Below are positions 41,234 to 50,039 of a stretch of 64,000 nucleotides of DNA, piece after piece. The notes below the pieces were generated by a model. That model was not told the origin of the DNA, made no database searches, and saw only the letters and a program-made list of their open reading frames with translations. The DNA comes from Larkinella sp051857545 (GTDB taxonomy: Bacteria; Bacteroidota; Bacteroidia; Cytophagales; Spirosomataceae). Numbering within the stretch: the stretch's first letter is position 1; each line of letters opens with the position of its first letter. The position numbers were made by a program, and so were the translations under genes. The DNA lies in contig NZ_JBPZHB010000008.1 of NCBI RefSeq assembly GCF_051857545.1, positions 124,001 to 188,000 of the forward strand, written 5' to 3'.

Positions 41234-43489
41234 ATGAAGAAATCTACGTTTATTCACCTCGTTCTGGGGTGCTGGCTCAGCTTTGTCAGTACATTTCCCG
41301 TTCAGGCTCAGGCGCCCCTTTCCCTCAAAACATTTCCCGGCGGTATTACCGAAATCATTCAGTACAATGGCGCCCTTTATTTCAACGCCAACGATGGCAT
41401 CAACGGTGCCGAACTCTGGAAAAGTGACGGAACAGCCGCAGGAACCATGTTGCTGAAAGACATCAATCCCGGCGCGGCCAGTTCGTCACCCGTGCGCATG
41501 ATCGTGGTCAACAACACCCTGTTTTTTGCGGCCAATAACGGCACCAACGGCCAGGAACTTTGGAAAAGCAACGGAACGGCCGCCGGAACCGTGCTGGTGA
41601 AAGACATTCGAAGCGGTGGCTACGAGTCGAATCCCGCCTGGATGACCGATGTCAACGGCACGCTGTTTTTTCGGGCCAACAACGGCACCCATGGCAGTGA
41701 AATCTGGAAAACCGACGGCACCGAAGCCGGAACGGTGTTGGTCAAAGACATCAACTACGGAACCGCCGATGGCGATCCGCAGTACCTGACCAACGTCAAC
41801 GGCACGCTCTTTTTCAAGGCCAACAACGGCACCAGCGGTTCCGAACTCTGGAAGAGCGACGGAACCTCTTTTGGTACAGTACTGGTGAAAGATATCTATG
41901 CCGGTGCCAATGGATCCAACATTGCTTACCCGGCTAACATCAACGGCACCCTGTATTTTGCAGCATGGACTTCGGCGACGGGCAGCGAACTCTGGAAAAG
42001 CGACGGGACGGCCGCCGGAACGGTGTTGGTCAAAGACATCTATCCCGGTTCTTCTCCTTCGGAAGTCTCCTTTCTGACCAACCTCAACGGTGTCGCTTAT
42101 TTTAAAGCCTATGAACCGAATGCCGGAATCGAACTCTGGAAAAGCAACGGTTCGGCCCCCGGAACCACGCTGCTGAAAGACATTCTTCCCGGCGCACCGG
42201 GCGAAGCCAACGGCGTACCCGGTTTTCTGACGGTGGTCAACAACCAGATTTTCTTTACCGCCAATACGCTGGGCAAAGGTCGGGAACTCTGGAAAACCGA
42301 CGGCACGACGGCCGGAACCGCCCTGGTGAAAGACATCAACCCCGGCCAGGAAGCATCGGACGCGACCAGTTTCGCCGAGATGGGCGGTGTGCTGTATATG
42401 AGTGCCAAAACCACCACGACCGGTTTTGAACTCTGGAAAAGCGATGGCACTGAAGCCGGGACGTTCCCGATTGCCGACATCAATCCGGGTGTGGCCGATT
42501 CATCACCGTATGAATTAACGCCCCTCAATGGTGTGCTGTATTTTGCCGCCACGGGTTCAAACGGCACCAAGCAATTGTTCCGTCTGAATCCCTGCGTCAG
42601 TCCGCCCGCGCCGAACCTGGCTTCCGGTGGTCAAAACAAGGTAACTGTTACCCAAAATGACCCGGCGGTAGTCCTCACGGCGTCCAACTGCTCGGGACAA
42701 TTGAACTGGAGCGGGCCAAACAATGCGACCGGCACAGGCAACATCACCGTTCCGACCTCGGCGACCGGCACGTTCGTTTATACCGCCCACTGCGTCGTCA
42801 GCGGCTGCATCAGCCCGGCGTCCAGTGCCACAGTCATCGTTCAGCCCGCCGTCAACAACCCCGGTCCCGGGCCGGTGGTAACGGGTAATTTCGAAGGGTA
42901 TCTCGACAAGGTAGAGTGCGGCACGATGCGTGGCTGGGTTTGGGATAAAAACCTGCCAAACACCGTCATGAAAGTCGAATTCTTTGCGAACGGCAATTCC
43001 ATTGGCACCATCGACGCCAACATTTTCCGGCAGGACCTGAAGGATTCGGGCAAAGGCAACGGGGTTCACGCCTACAGTTTCCCGACCCCGGCAAGTCTGA
43101 AAAACGGCCTGACGTACGTCATCAGCGCCAAGGTCTTCAACAGCAATTATGTACTGAAGTGGGCACCCAAAAACCTGACCTGCCCGAACGGAAGCCGCAT
43201 CGCTACCGAATCGGCCGAAACGCCAAAACCGCTCGACGTGGTCGTACTCGGCAATCCGATCCAGGGTGACCAGCTTTCGTTCGACGTCCGGGGGGCGGAA
43301 GGCGAACCCTTACGGTTGCTGTTAACCGACCTGCAAGGCCGGGTGCTGGCCGAAAAAGAGGTCGTTCGGGCTTCCGAAGTGGAACACCAACGGTTTTCCG
43401 TACACCATGCCGCACCGAGTATCTTGCTGCTTCGGGTTGCCAGCTCCCGCCAAGCCCAAACCGTTAAAATACTGAAGAGTAAGCAATAA
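41234..43489 (+). CDS. T9SS-exported ELWxxDGT-repeat protein with one GYLDxVEC domain
   Basis: 751 aa from the ATG that opens a signal peptide (MKKSTFIHLVLGCWLSFVST... VQA). Eight hyperconserved repeats of about 47 residues follow (about 45-440), each with GxELWKSDGTxxGTxLVKDI and NGTLFFxAN, the ELWxxDGT family, which builds a propeller or solenoid. An Ig-like spacer comes at about 455-545, then one GYLDKVEC domain (about 553-650, GWVWD, FRQDLKDSGKGNG, LKWAPKNLTC) and a type IX sorting domain at the end (VVLGNPIQGDQLSF, LLTDLQGRVLAEKEV, ILLLRVASS, KILKSK). It is a surface protein of unknown binding role. Its tail is clearly homologous to that of the beta-helix protein at 15996-18287. Confidence 0.88.
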   Translation: MKKSTFIHLVLGCWLSFVSTFPVQAQAPLSLKTFPGGITEIIQYNGALYFNANDGINGAELWKSDGTAAGTMLLKDINPGAASSSPVRMIVVNNTLFFAANNGTNGQELWKSNGTAAGTVLVKDIRSGGYESNPAWMTDVNGTLFFRANNGTHGSEIWKTDGTEAGTVLVKDINYGTADGDPQYLTNVNGTLFFKANNGTSGSELWKSDGTSFGTVLVKDIYAGANGSNIAYPANINGTLYFAAWTSATGSELWKSDGTAAGTVLVKDIYPGSSPSEVSFLTNLNGVAYFKAYEPNAGIELWKSNGSAPGTTLLKDILPGAPGEANGVPGFLTVVNNQIFFTANTLGKGRELWKTDGTTAGTALVKDINPGQEASDATSFAEMGGVLYMSAKTTTTGFELWKSDGTEAGTFPIADINPGVADSSPYELTPLNGVLYFAATGSNGTKQLFRLNPCVSPPAPNLASGGQNKVTVTQNDPAVVLTASNCSGQLNWSGPNNATGTGNITVPTSATGTFVYTAHCVVSGCISPASSATVIVQPAVNNPGPGPVVTGNFEGYLDKVECGTMRGWVWDKNLPNTVMKVEFFANGNSIGTIDANIFRQDLKDSGKGNGVHAYSFPTPASLKNGLTYVISAKVFNSNYVLKWAPKNLTCPNGSRIATESAETPKPLDVVVLGNPIQGDQLSFDVRGAEGEPLRLLLTDLQGRVLAEKEVVRASEVEHQRFSVHHAAPSILLLRVASSRQAQTVKILKSKQ

Positions 43490-43516
43490 CGGCTGGTACC
43501 GATCCGTCATAAAAAA

Positions 43517-43563
43517 CAAGCCTGAAAGGCTTGACGCTGGATAACCCCGGGTGCAACCCGGGG
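43517..43563. repeat. Two adjacent REP-like hairpins between convergent genes
   Basis: CAAGCCT-GAA-AGGCTTG (43517-43533) and CCCCGGGT-GCA-ACCCGGGG (43545-43563) are two perfect small hairpins in a 132-bp gap between convergent genes. The second is of the dispersed CCGGGTTGCACCCGG type known from many genomes. They may terminate both transcripts. Confidence 0.75.
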
Positions 43564-43621
43564 CACTGGACTACCGGGCCAAGGCGAAACTAAAGATGGC
43601 AAAATCGAATGGTTAGCTTCT

Positions 43622-45400
43622 TCAGTGAGCCGACTGCAACGCTTCCAGTGCCCCGGCCAGATACACCAGCGGAGCATTCCAGTTGATCGCAATTTCGTTG
43701 GACGCGTACGAGCAGGACGCATCGATGAACAGCTCATCCGCCGACGTGACCGTATAGCCTTCGCATTTATCCTGTTTGGGTGCATTGCCGTTGGGACCGC
43801 CCGACAACAGGCCCGGAACCGGGGCTTCAATGCCATCGGCAACCGAGGGCCGGTGGTGCGGATTCATCACCGGCTTATCGCCAAAACCGGTGACGAAGCA
43901 ATAGCCGGTCGCATTGCGGCCCAGCAGATAATCGAAGTTGGTCAGGGCGTTGCGCAGGTATTTTTTGTCGTTCGTCAAGCGATACGCCTGAACCAGCGCA
44001 ATGCCCTGATTGGCCGCGACCGCGCTGCTGCCCCAGATGTAATCCCGCGCCGACTTGCCCATCACGGTTTGATAAGCCTGTTGGTCAACGCCCCGGATCA
44101 GTTCATCGGCAAAACCGGCCAGCCGCTTTTTGAGTTGCGGAAGGTCTTTCTGACCCAGTGGCGTCAGGCTTTTTTCGAACCGGGCCAGGGTGTAATAGCC
44201 CAGCAGCCGAACCTGCGCCCAGGAGGGCAAGGGCATTTTATCGTCCGGAAACAGGTTGACCGCCGTATAATAGGCATCGTTCTTCGTGGTTACGTACAAT
44301 TCTGCGGCTGCCCATATCCACTCGTCGCTGGCGTCGCGGTCGCCGTATTCGCCGGTGACCACATCCGGGTCGAACGCTTCATTCATCGCATTCTGACGGT
44401 AATACTGATCGGGGTTTTTCTTTGCCCAATTCCACGCCCGAACGGCAGCCGTCACGCAGGAGTCCGACAATCCCGGCAGTTCACGGCTCAACGGTTTGAA
44501 AATCCGCCCGGCCTGCGCCATCACAGCCGCAAAGTCGAGAGCCGCCGTGATGCTTTTCTGAACGACATACCGTTCCCTGGTGGCTTTGTCGGGCATCACC
44601 ATACCGTCGAACCGGGCGTTGGTCAGTTTGTGATAAACCCCGCCATCGGCCGGGTCCTGCATGGTGAGCATCCAGCGCAGGTTCCAGAGCGACTCGTCCA
44701 GCAGGTCCGGTATCTTGTTCTCGCTTTCGGGAATAGCGGTTTTGAAGGTCTGGCAAAACTGCGGAAAGTCTTCATAGAGGGCCAACAGCGTGCCGGTGGT
44801 AATGCCCGAATTGACAATGTATTTGTTGTAATCTCCGGCGTCGTACCACCCGCCCGGCGACGACAGAACCGTACCCGCCGGACGCCCTTCCGAAACCGCC
44901 GAAGGATGCACCAGCACCTGCGCATCTTCCCGGACATGGCCCGCCGGACGACTCCACTGCCCGGCGTAACGGGCGGGCAAATTCGTCGAAACCCGTTGAT
45001 AATAAAAGCCTTTCAGCGAACCGACGGCGACGGCGCGGTGAACATTGGGTTTGATATCGAAGGGATAGGAATGCCCCAGACCGGGAATCAGGACGACAAA
45101 CGTGCCGGTGGTTTTCAGCGCGGAGAAATCCGCCGTCCGGGCGGTTTTGCCCGAAATCGCATTCTGGCGGGCTTCGCTCAGTGTGCCTTTAAAAACCGTT
45201 TTCTTCAAATCCGGCGTGGTGATCCGGAATTCACCCGAGGCATCGCCAACGACCACAGCGACTTTGGCGGCAGTGGGGTAAAAGCCGATCTGATTCAGGC
45301 GAATGTTGGTGGAAAGCGGCTGTGTTTGGGCAAAACCGGCGTCCAGCACCAGTAGAAAAGACAGCAAAACAGAAAATTGGGCAGGTTTGGGAAATCGCAT
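43622..45400 (-). CDS. Glycoside hydrolase family 9 endoglucanase, secreted
   Basis: 592 aa. The signal peptide is MRFPKPAQFSVLLSFLLVLDAGFAQ. An N-terminal Ig-like cellulase domain (about 28-115, IRLNQIGFYPTAAKVAVV) precedes the (alpha/alpha)6 GH9 catalytic domain. The nucleophile/base region is GGWYDAGDYNKY (D187, D190), the conserved histidine motif is NPHHRPS, and the proton donor is E569 in SNEIAINWNAP close to the C-terminus. All expected catalytic residues are present. It should cut beta-1,4-glucan or mixed-linkage glucan in the periplasm or outside. No T9SS tail is present. It lies 104 bp downstream of an ECF sigma factor gene on the same strand. Confidence 0.94.
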   Translation of the reverse strand: MRFPKPAQFSVLLSFLLVLDAGFAQTQPLSTNIRLNQIGFYPTAAKVAVVVGDASGEFRITTPDLKKTVFKGTLSEARQNAISGKTARTADFSALKTTGTFVVLIPGLGHSYPFDIKPNVHRAVAVGSLKGFYYQRVSTNLPARYAGQWSRPAGHVREDAQVLVHPSAVSEGRPAGTVLSSPGGWYDAGDYNKYIVNSGITTGTLLALYEDFPQFCQTFKTAIPESENKIPDLLDESLWNLRWMLTMQDPADGGVYHKLTNARFDGMVMPDKATRERYVVQKSITAALDFAAVMAQAGRIFKPLSRELPGLSDSCVTAAVRAWNWAKKNPDQYYRQNAMNEAFDPDVVTGEYGDRDASDEWIWAAAELYVTTKNDAYYTAVNLFPDDKMPLPSWAQVRLLGYYTLARFEKSLTPLGQKDLPQLKKRLAGFADELIRGVDQQAYQTVMGKSARDYIWGSSAVAANQGIALVQAYRLTNDKKYLRNALTNFDYLLGRNATGYCFVTGFGDKPVMNPHHRPSVADGIEAPVPGLLSGGPNGNAPKQDKCEGYTVTSADELFIDASCSYASNEIAINWNAPLVYLAGALEALQSAH

Positions 45401-45504
45401 GGACGTAGATTTTAGTCAAATCTACAACGATTCTAGGCGTTTACGGTTTCTTCAGAGTCGAATTTGCATGAAAATCAGGCTGCGAATCCTGTTGTATCTA
45501 CTCT

Positions 45505-46062
45505 TTAAACCGCCCCTACATACTCTTTCAAATGACACCGGAGCGTTCGGAGCGATTGCATGATGTGGTATTCGACAGTTCGTTCCGGAATACAAAGCTG
45601 AAGTGAAATTTCACGAACGGAGTGATTTTCCATTCGATTTAACCGGAAGATCTGCCGGGTTTTATCGGGCAGATGCGCAATGCCCAGCTCCAAAGCCTTG
45701 GTCAGATCGTCGTAGGCCAGTAAATTTTCGGTATGGCAATCGTAGTCGGACAGGCTGGCAATCTTGATATTTTCGTATTTCTGCCGAATCAACACGGCTT
45801 TAATCTGATTCAGTATTTTATATTTGACCGCTCCGAATAAATAATTCTTCAGATCATCGATCTGAATGGTTTGCCGCCGTTCCCACAAATCCACAAAAAG
45901 ATCCTGAACCAGCTCTTCTGCATTCTCCTGCGAGTACAATTTTTTCCGGGCTACGGCAAAAAGCGGATGCCAATACTTGCGGTAAATCGCCTGAAAAGCC
46001 TCTTCGTCCCCAGTTTGGAAGAGTTTTACCAAAACGGCATCACATAAAACCGAGTAGTCCAT
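45505..46062 (-). CDS. ECF RNA polymerase sigma factor
   Basis: 185 aa from the ATG at MDYSVLCDAVLVKLF; an upstream in-frame codon would add 18 residues and is less likely. Region 2 is visible in DEEAFQAIYRKYWHPLFAVARKKLYSQENAEELVQDLFVDLWERR, and region 4 in LPDKTRQIFRLNRMENHSVREISLQLCIPERTVEYHIMQSLRTL. It is of the Bacteroidota sigma-70 family often paired with FecR anti-sigma factors and SusC receptors. The GH9 gene follows on the same strand. A truncated anti-sigma-like gene and a SusC-SusD pair lie on the other side, divergently, so this factor probably controls one or both. Confidence 0.9.
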   Translation of the reverse strand: MDYSVLCDAVLVKLFQTGDEEAFQAIYRKYWHPLFAVARKKLYSQENAEELVQDLFVDLWERRQTIQIDDLKNYLFGAVKYKILNQIKAVLIRQKYENIKIASLSDYDCHTENLLAYDDLTKALELGIAHLPDKTRQIFRLNRMENHSVREISLQLCIPERTVEYHIMQSLRTLRCHLKEYVGAV

Positions 46063-46435
46063 AGAAGATAGCGATAGTGGGTCTGCCTTGACGTTTTTGC
46101 GGAGAACACTCCCCAAAAAGAATAAATTATTATTCTAAGATTCCCATTTTGTGCCTACACGCTATCCTGTACTTACCTGTGTTTACGTACCCGTAAAATA
46201 GATCACAATAAGCCAATTCTTAGATTTATCCTATTCCACACCTGCATTCCCTGAATGTCCGTTCGTGGCGTATGCTTGCCTATAACAAAACAAAGAATTT
46301 TTAGAAATTACCTGTACAATAATATAAATATTTAATTATTTAACAGTACGATTTGCGGTTTATCTTCTCAGGATTGACGTACCGTTATAGTCAATTCCTT
46401 TCCCTATACTGACGATTTCGGATTTGTGACTGAGA
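46063..46435. other. Gene-free AT-rich divergent region
   Basis: 373 bp between the sigma factor gene and the mini anti-sigma gene. It contains AT-rich tracts (46115-46135, 46310-46340) and a near-consensus TACGATTTG at 46347-46355 with one extra spacer base. Promoters for both sides are expected here; no exact consensus pair was found. No gene recognised. Confidence 0.5.
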
Positions 46436-46687
46436 ATGCAAACGAATCACAAAAGCTTTTTGGAACTGCTCCAGCGCTACATGGATGGCGTCTGCTCATC
46501 GGAAGAAAAACAGATGATGGACTACTGGTATAGCTTGCTGGATCAGGATCAGGAAGAAAAAACCGGTAAGCTCTCCAGACAGCAACTGGAAGAACGGTTA
46601 TGGACAAAAATTCAGCACCGGGTTCAGCGGGAAAATGAATCCGAAAATCACACAATCCATTTCAAATGGTGGCAGCACGACGGATAA
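46436..46687 (+). CDS. Miniature anti-sigma (FecR N-terminal-like) protein
   Basis: 83 aa: a helical start (MQTNHKSFLELLQRYMDGVCSSEEKQMMDYWYSLLDQ) followed by LEERLWTKIQHRVQ and a short aromatic tail WWQHDG. This is the layout of the cytoplasmic sigma-binding part of Bacteroidota FecR-type anti-sigma factors (LLxRYxxGxxSxEEKxxxxxWY, then LWxKIQ). The stop falls where the transmembrane helix and periplasmic FecR domain would normally begin, and none of the other frames downstream restores them. It is either a decayed anti-sigma gene or a functional soluble sigma inhibitor. It lies between the ECF sigma gene and SusC, exactly where a full FecR gene is usually found. Confidence 0.65.
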   Translation: MQTNHKSFLELLQRYMDGVCSSEEKQMMDYWYSLLDQDQEEKTGKLSRQQLEERLWTKIQHRVQRENESENHTIHFKWWQHDG

Positions 46688-46902
46688 CGTGCCGCTGCCC
46701 AGGACCTATCTTTTTCACTAAACCCAAGACTGATGCGTAAAATTCTCTACCGATGCTCCCGAAAGTGGCCGAACCGATCCTGATCGGCACCGCCATGATT
46801 TGAGGTTAGCCCGTCTGGGCAACCACCCCGCTGCCACACAACCAGGCAGCGTGTAAACCGCAAAAAAAGTATCCATTGTTCTACTTCCTTAACAAAAAAG
46901 CA

Positions 46903-49900
46903 ATGAAAAAACGCTTACAATTCATACCCATACCGGGTACTTTCATTCGGGCTTCGTTCCTGCTGTGCCTGCTGATGCTGGCCGTAACGAGTCTGTATGC
47001 GAATGAAAATATCCCGCTCGACCGGACCGTTACCGGCACCGTTAAAGATGAAAAAGGCGAAGGTCTGCCGGGTGTCAGCGTCGTGCTGAAAGGCTCTACC
47101 AAAGGAACCTCTACCAACGCCGATGGCAGCTACCGTCTGGATGTTCCGGAAAACAACGCGACCCTGATTTTCTCCTTTGTGGGGTATCTGTCGCAGGAAG
47201 TGGCCGTCGGCAACCGGACCCGGGTCGATGTGCAACTTTCCGTAGGCGACCGCTCCCTCGATGAAGTGGTCGTGGTGGGGTATGGTTCGCAGCGGAAACA
47301 GGATATTACCTCCGCCGTATCGGTCATCAATATGAAAGACATCGGCGAACAGCCGGCCAACAACATGAACCAGATGTTGCAGGGCCGGGCCGCCGGGGTC
47401 GTTGTGAAGCAGAAAAGCGGAACACCCGGCGGTACCTTCGAGGTGCGCGTACGGGGGGTTGGTTCGCTGGGTGCGGGCAGTAATCCCCTGTATGTTGTCG
47501 ACGGATTTGCCGTTGGAACGGACATTGGACCGAACCTGAACCCCAATGATATTGAAAGCATCTCGGTATTGAAAGATGCCGCATCGACGGCCATTTACGG
47601 AGCTCGGGGCTCGAATGGAGTGGTTCTGATTACGACCAAAAATGCCAAAGAAGGAAAAACCAATATCAATTTTTCACTGGATTACGGGATTCAGACCCTG
47701 CCCGACTCCCGGCGGGTGAAAATGCTGAATGGCGTAGAATTTGCCCAGTTTAAAAAGGAAATCTTTGAAGATCAGATTCGTATCCTGCAGAAACGGGAGC
47801 CAACACTGGAAGAGGTGCCGATCGGTTTCCGCTATCCGGAACAGACGAAATACTCAACCGACTGGTATGGCCTGATCCTGAACAACAACGCGCCCTACAC
47901 CGATGCCAACCTGACGATTTCGTCCGGTCAGGGTCCCCTCAAGGCACTGTTGTCGGTCGGCTATTACAAGGAAGATGGCGTCGTGAAGCATACGGATTAC
48001 GACCGGATCTCGGTGCGCTCCAACCTGGGCGGACAGGTCAACAAGTTCATCAATGTAGGTTTGAACATCAACGGAACCTATACCCGGCAAAACCAGGCAA
48101 ACACGAATGGCCGGAGTGCCTTGCTGGGCGGTGCGCTGCTGATGGACCCGCGGGATACGCCCTACAATGCCGACGGGAGTCTAAAACCGTATAGCAACGG
48201 CGTCGATGGTGTTTTTGGCTTTCCGAACCCGCTGTATGTGCTGGAAAACGTACTTCGCAGAAGAAGCATTGCCGACCTGCTGACCAACGCGTTTGTCGAG
48301 GTATCGTTTCTGAAAAATTTCAAGTTCAGAACCTCGGCTAACGTCAAGTTGAACAACAACACGTACAAGGAATATATTCCGTCTACCATCGGTCTTTCCG
48401 TAGCATCCGGTACGGCTGGCGCCCCTCCGCGGATTGCCACCTCAACCAATACGACCGAAGAACTGGTCAACTACTCGCTGGATCAGTTGCTAACGTATAA
48501 CCCCCAAATTGGCGATCAGCATTCCCTTGACTTTCTGGTCGGCTACACGGCTCAGCAGGAGCGGGTGCGCGGGTTTTCCGGCACCGGAAATACGTTCCCC
48601 GATGACCTGGTTCCCTATTTAGGAGCGGCCTCCATCCGGTCTTCCAATTCGTACGAATTCGGCTGGGTCAACCTGGCCGCACTGGCCCGGGCAAACTACT
48701 CGTTCAAAGACAAATACCTTTTCTCGGCCTCGTTCCGCCGGGAAGGAAGCTCCCGGTTTGGGGCCAAAAACAAGTACGGGACGTTCCCGGCCGCTTCGAT
48801 CGGCTGGCGGGTAACGGAGGAATCGTTTATGCCGAAAAACGACTGGCTAACCGACCTGAAACTGCGCGCCAGCTTTGGGGTGACGGGAAACAACGACATC
48901 GGTAACTACCCGAGCTTAGCGTTCGTAGGGGCCAACAACTACATTTTGGGCAACTCCTTCGCAGCCGGTAAAGTGGTAAGTTCGTTTGCCAACTCCGAAC
49001 TGAAGTGGGAAAAATCGAACCAGTTGGATATCGGGATGGACCTGGCCCTGTTTAATAACAAGCTGACGTTGAATCTCGAATACTACAAGAAGATTACCAA
49101 CGACATGCTGCTGCCGATTTCGATTCCGGCCGTATCCGGTTTTACCACCAGTTTGGCCAACATCGGGAAAGTACAGAACAAAGGGGTTGAAATCGGGGCT
49201 GATTTCCGGACCAACATCGGGGCGGTTAATTTCCGGACCAATGCCAACATCACCTTCAACCGCAGCAAAATCCTGGAAATCAAAGGCGCGAACGACATGC
49301 TCTGGTATGGTGGTTTCTACGGTGGCTACAACGTTCAGAAAGTGGGTCGCCCCATCGGGATGATCTATGGTTACCGGAAGTTGGGCATTTTCAACACCCA
49401 GGCTGAAATCGATGCCGCTCCGAAACAGGATGGTGCCATTCCGGGTGCCATGAAGTTCTTCGATGCCACCGGCGACGGCGTGATTTCTTACGACACCCAG
49501 GACATGGTGGAAATCGGCAACCCGAATCCGGCCTTCAACTGGGCCTGGACCGTGGCCGCCGACTACAAACGGTTTGACGTGAACGTTCTCTTTGTGGGTG
49601 CCCACGACTTCGATGTGTATCGGAATATCGAGGCTTCGACCATGAACATGGACGGCGTTTTCAACGTGCTCGATAAAGCGAAAGACCGCTGGCGGTCACC
49701 CGAAAATCCGGGTTCCAACCCGAACGCGAAAAACTCGCAAGGTGGTACCAGTTACTTCAAATGGTCGCGGGAGAGCAGCGAACGGTATGTGTATGACGGC
49801 AGCTATGTCTGGCTGAAAACCGTCACGCTGGGTTATACTCTGCCCAAAGTCAAATCGGTGCTGAGCGATGCCCGGATTTTCGTGACGGCGAACAACCTGT

Positions 49901-50028
49901 TCCTGTTTACCAAATACCCCGGAAACAACCCGGATGCCGGTGTTCGGGGTGGAACCGAACTCAACAACGACGATGAGTCGTATCCGATTCCGAGAACGTT
50001 TGCCGCTGGTCTCAAACTGAACTTTTAA
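46903..50028 (+). CDS. SusC/RagA-family TonB-linked outer-membrane transporter (pair 2)
   Basis: 1041 aa from the ATG at MKKRLQFIPIPGTFIRASF; a TTG nine codons upstream is rejected. The signal segment ends at SLYANE. A carboxypeptidase-D-like domain (about 38-110, VTGTVKDEKGEGLPGVSVVLKG) is followed by the TonB box and plug (LDEVVVVGYGSQRKQDITSAVS, GTFEVRVRGVGSLGAGSNPLYVVDGF, ASTAIYGARGSNGVVLITTK) and a long barrel ending RTFAAGLKLNF. There is no N-terminal STN signalling domain, so it should not itself signal to an anti-sigma factor, although a truncated one lies just upstream. Its SusD partner starts 11 bp after its stop. Confidence 0.95.
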   Translation: MKKRLQFIPIPGTFIRASFLLCLLMLAVTSLYANENIPLDRTVTGTVKDEKGEGLPGVSVVLKGSTKGTSTNADGSYRLDVPENNATLIFSFVGYLSQEVAVGNRTRVDVQLSVGDRSLDEVVVVGYGSQRKQDITSAVSVINMKDIGEQPANNMNQMLQGRAAGVVVKQKSGTPGGTFEVRVRGVGSLGAGSNPLYVVDGFAVGTDIGPNLNPNDIESISVLKDAASTAIYGARGSNGVVLITTKNAKEGKTNINFSLDYGIQTLPDSRRVKMLNGVEFAQFKKEIFEDQIRILQKREPTLEEVPIGFRYPEQTKYSTDWYGLILNNNAPYTDANLTISSGQGPLKALLSVGYYKEDGVVKHTDYDRISVRSNLGGQVNKFINVGLNINGTYTRQNQANTNGRSALLGGALLMDPRDTPYNADGSLKPYSNGVDGVFGFPNPLYVLENVLRRRSIADLLTNAFVEVSFLKNFKFRTSANVKLNNNTYKEYIPSTIGLSVASGTAGAPPRIATSTNTTEELVNYSLDQLLTYNPQIGDQHSLDFLVGYTAQQERVRGFSGTGNTFPDDLVPYLGAASIRSSNSYEFGWVNLAALARANYSFKDKYLFSASFRREGSSRFGAKNKYGTFPAASIGWRVTEESFMPKNDWLTDLKLRASFGVTGNNDIGNYPSLAFVGANNYILGNSFAAGKVVSSFANSELKWEKSNQLDIGMDLALFNNKLTLNLEYYKKITNDMLLPISIPAVSGFTTSLANIGKVQNKGVEIGADFRTNIGAVNFRTNANITFNRSKILEIKGANDMLWYGGFYGGYNVQKVGRPIGMIYGYRKLGIFNTQAEIDAAPKQDGAIPGAMKFFDATGDGVISYDTQDMVEIGNPNPAFNWAWTVAADYKRFDVNVLFVGAHDFDVYRNIEASTMNMDGVFNVLDKAKDRWRSPENPGSNPNAKNSQGGTSYFKWSRESSERYVYDGSYVWLKTVTLGYTLPKVKSVLSDARIFVTANNLFLFTKYPGNNPDAGVRGGTELNNDDESYPIPRTFAAGLKLNF

Positions 50029-50039
50029 TTGACACAGAC

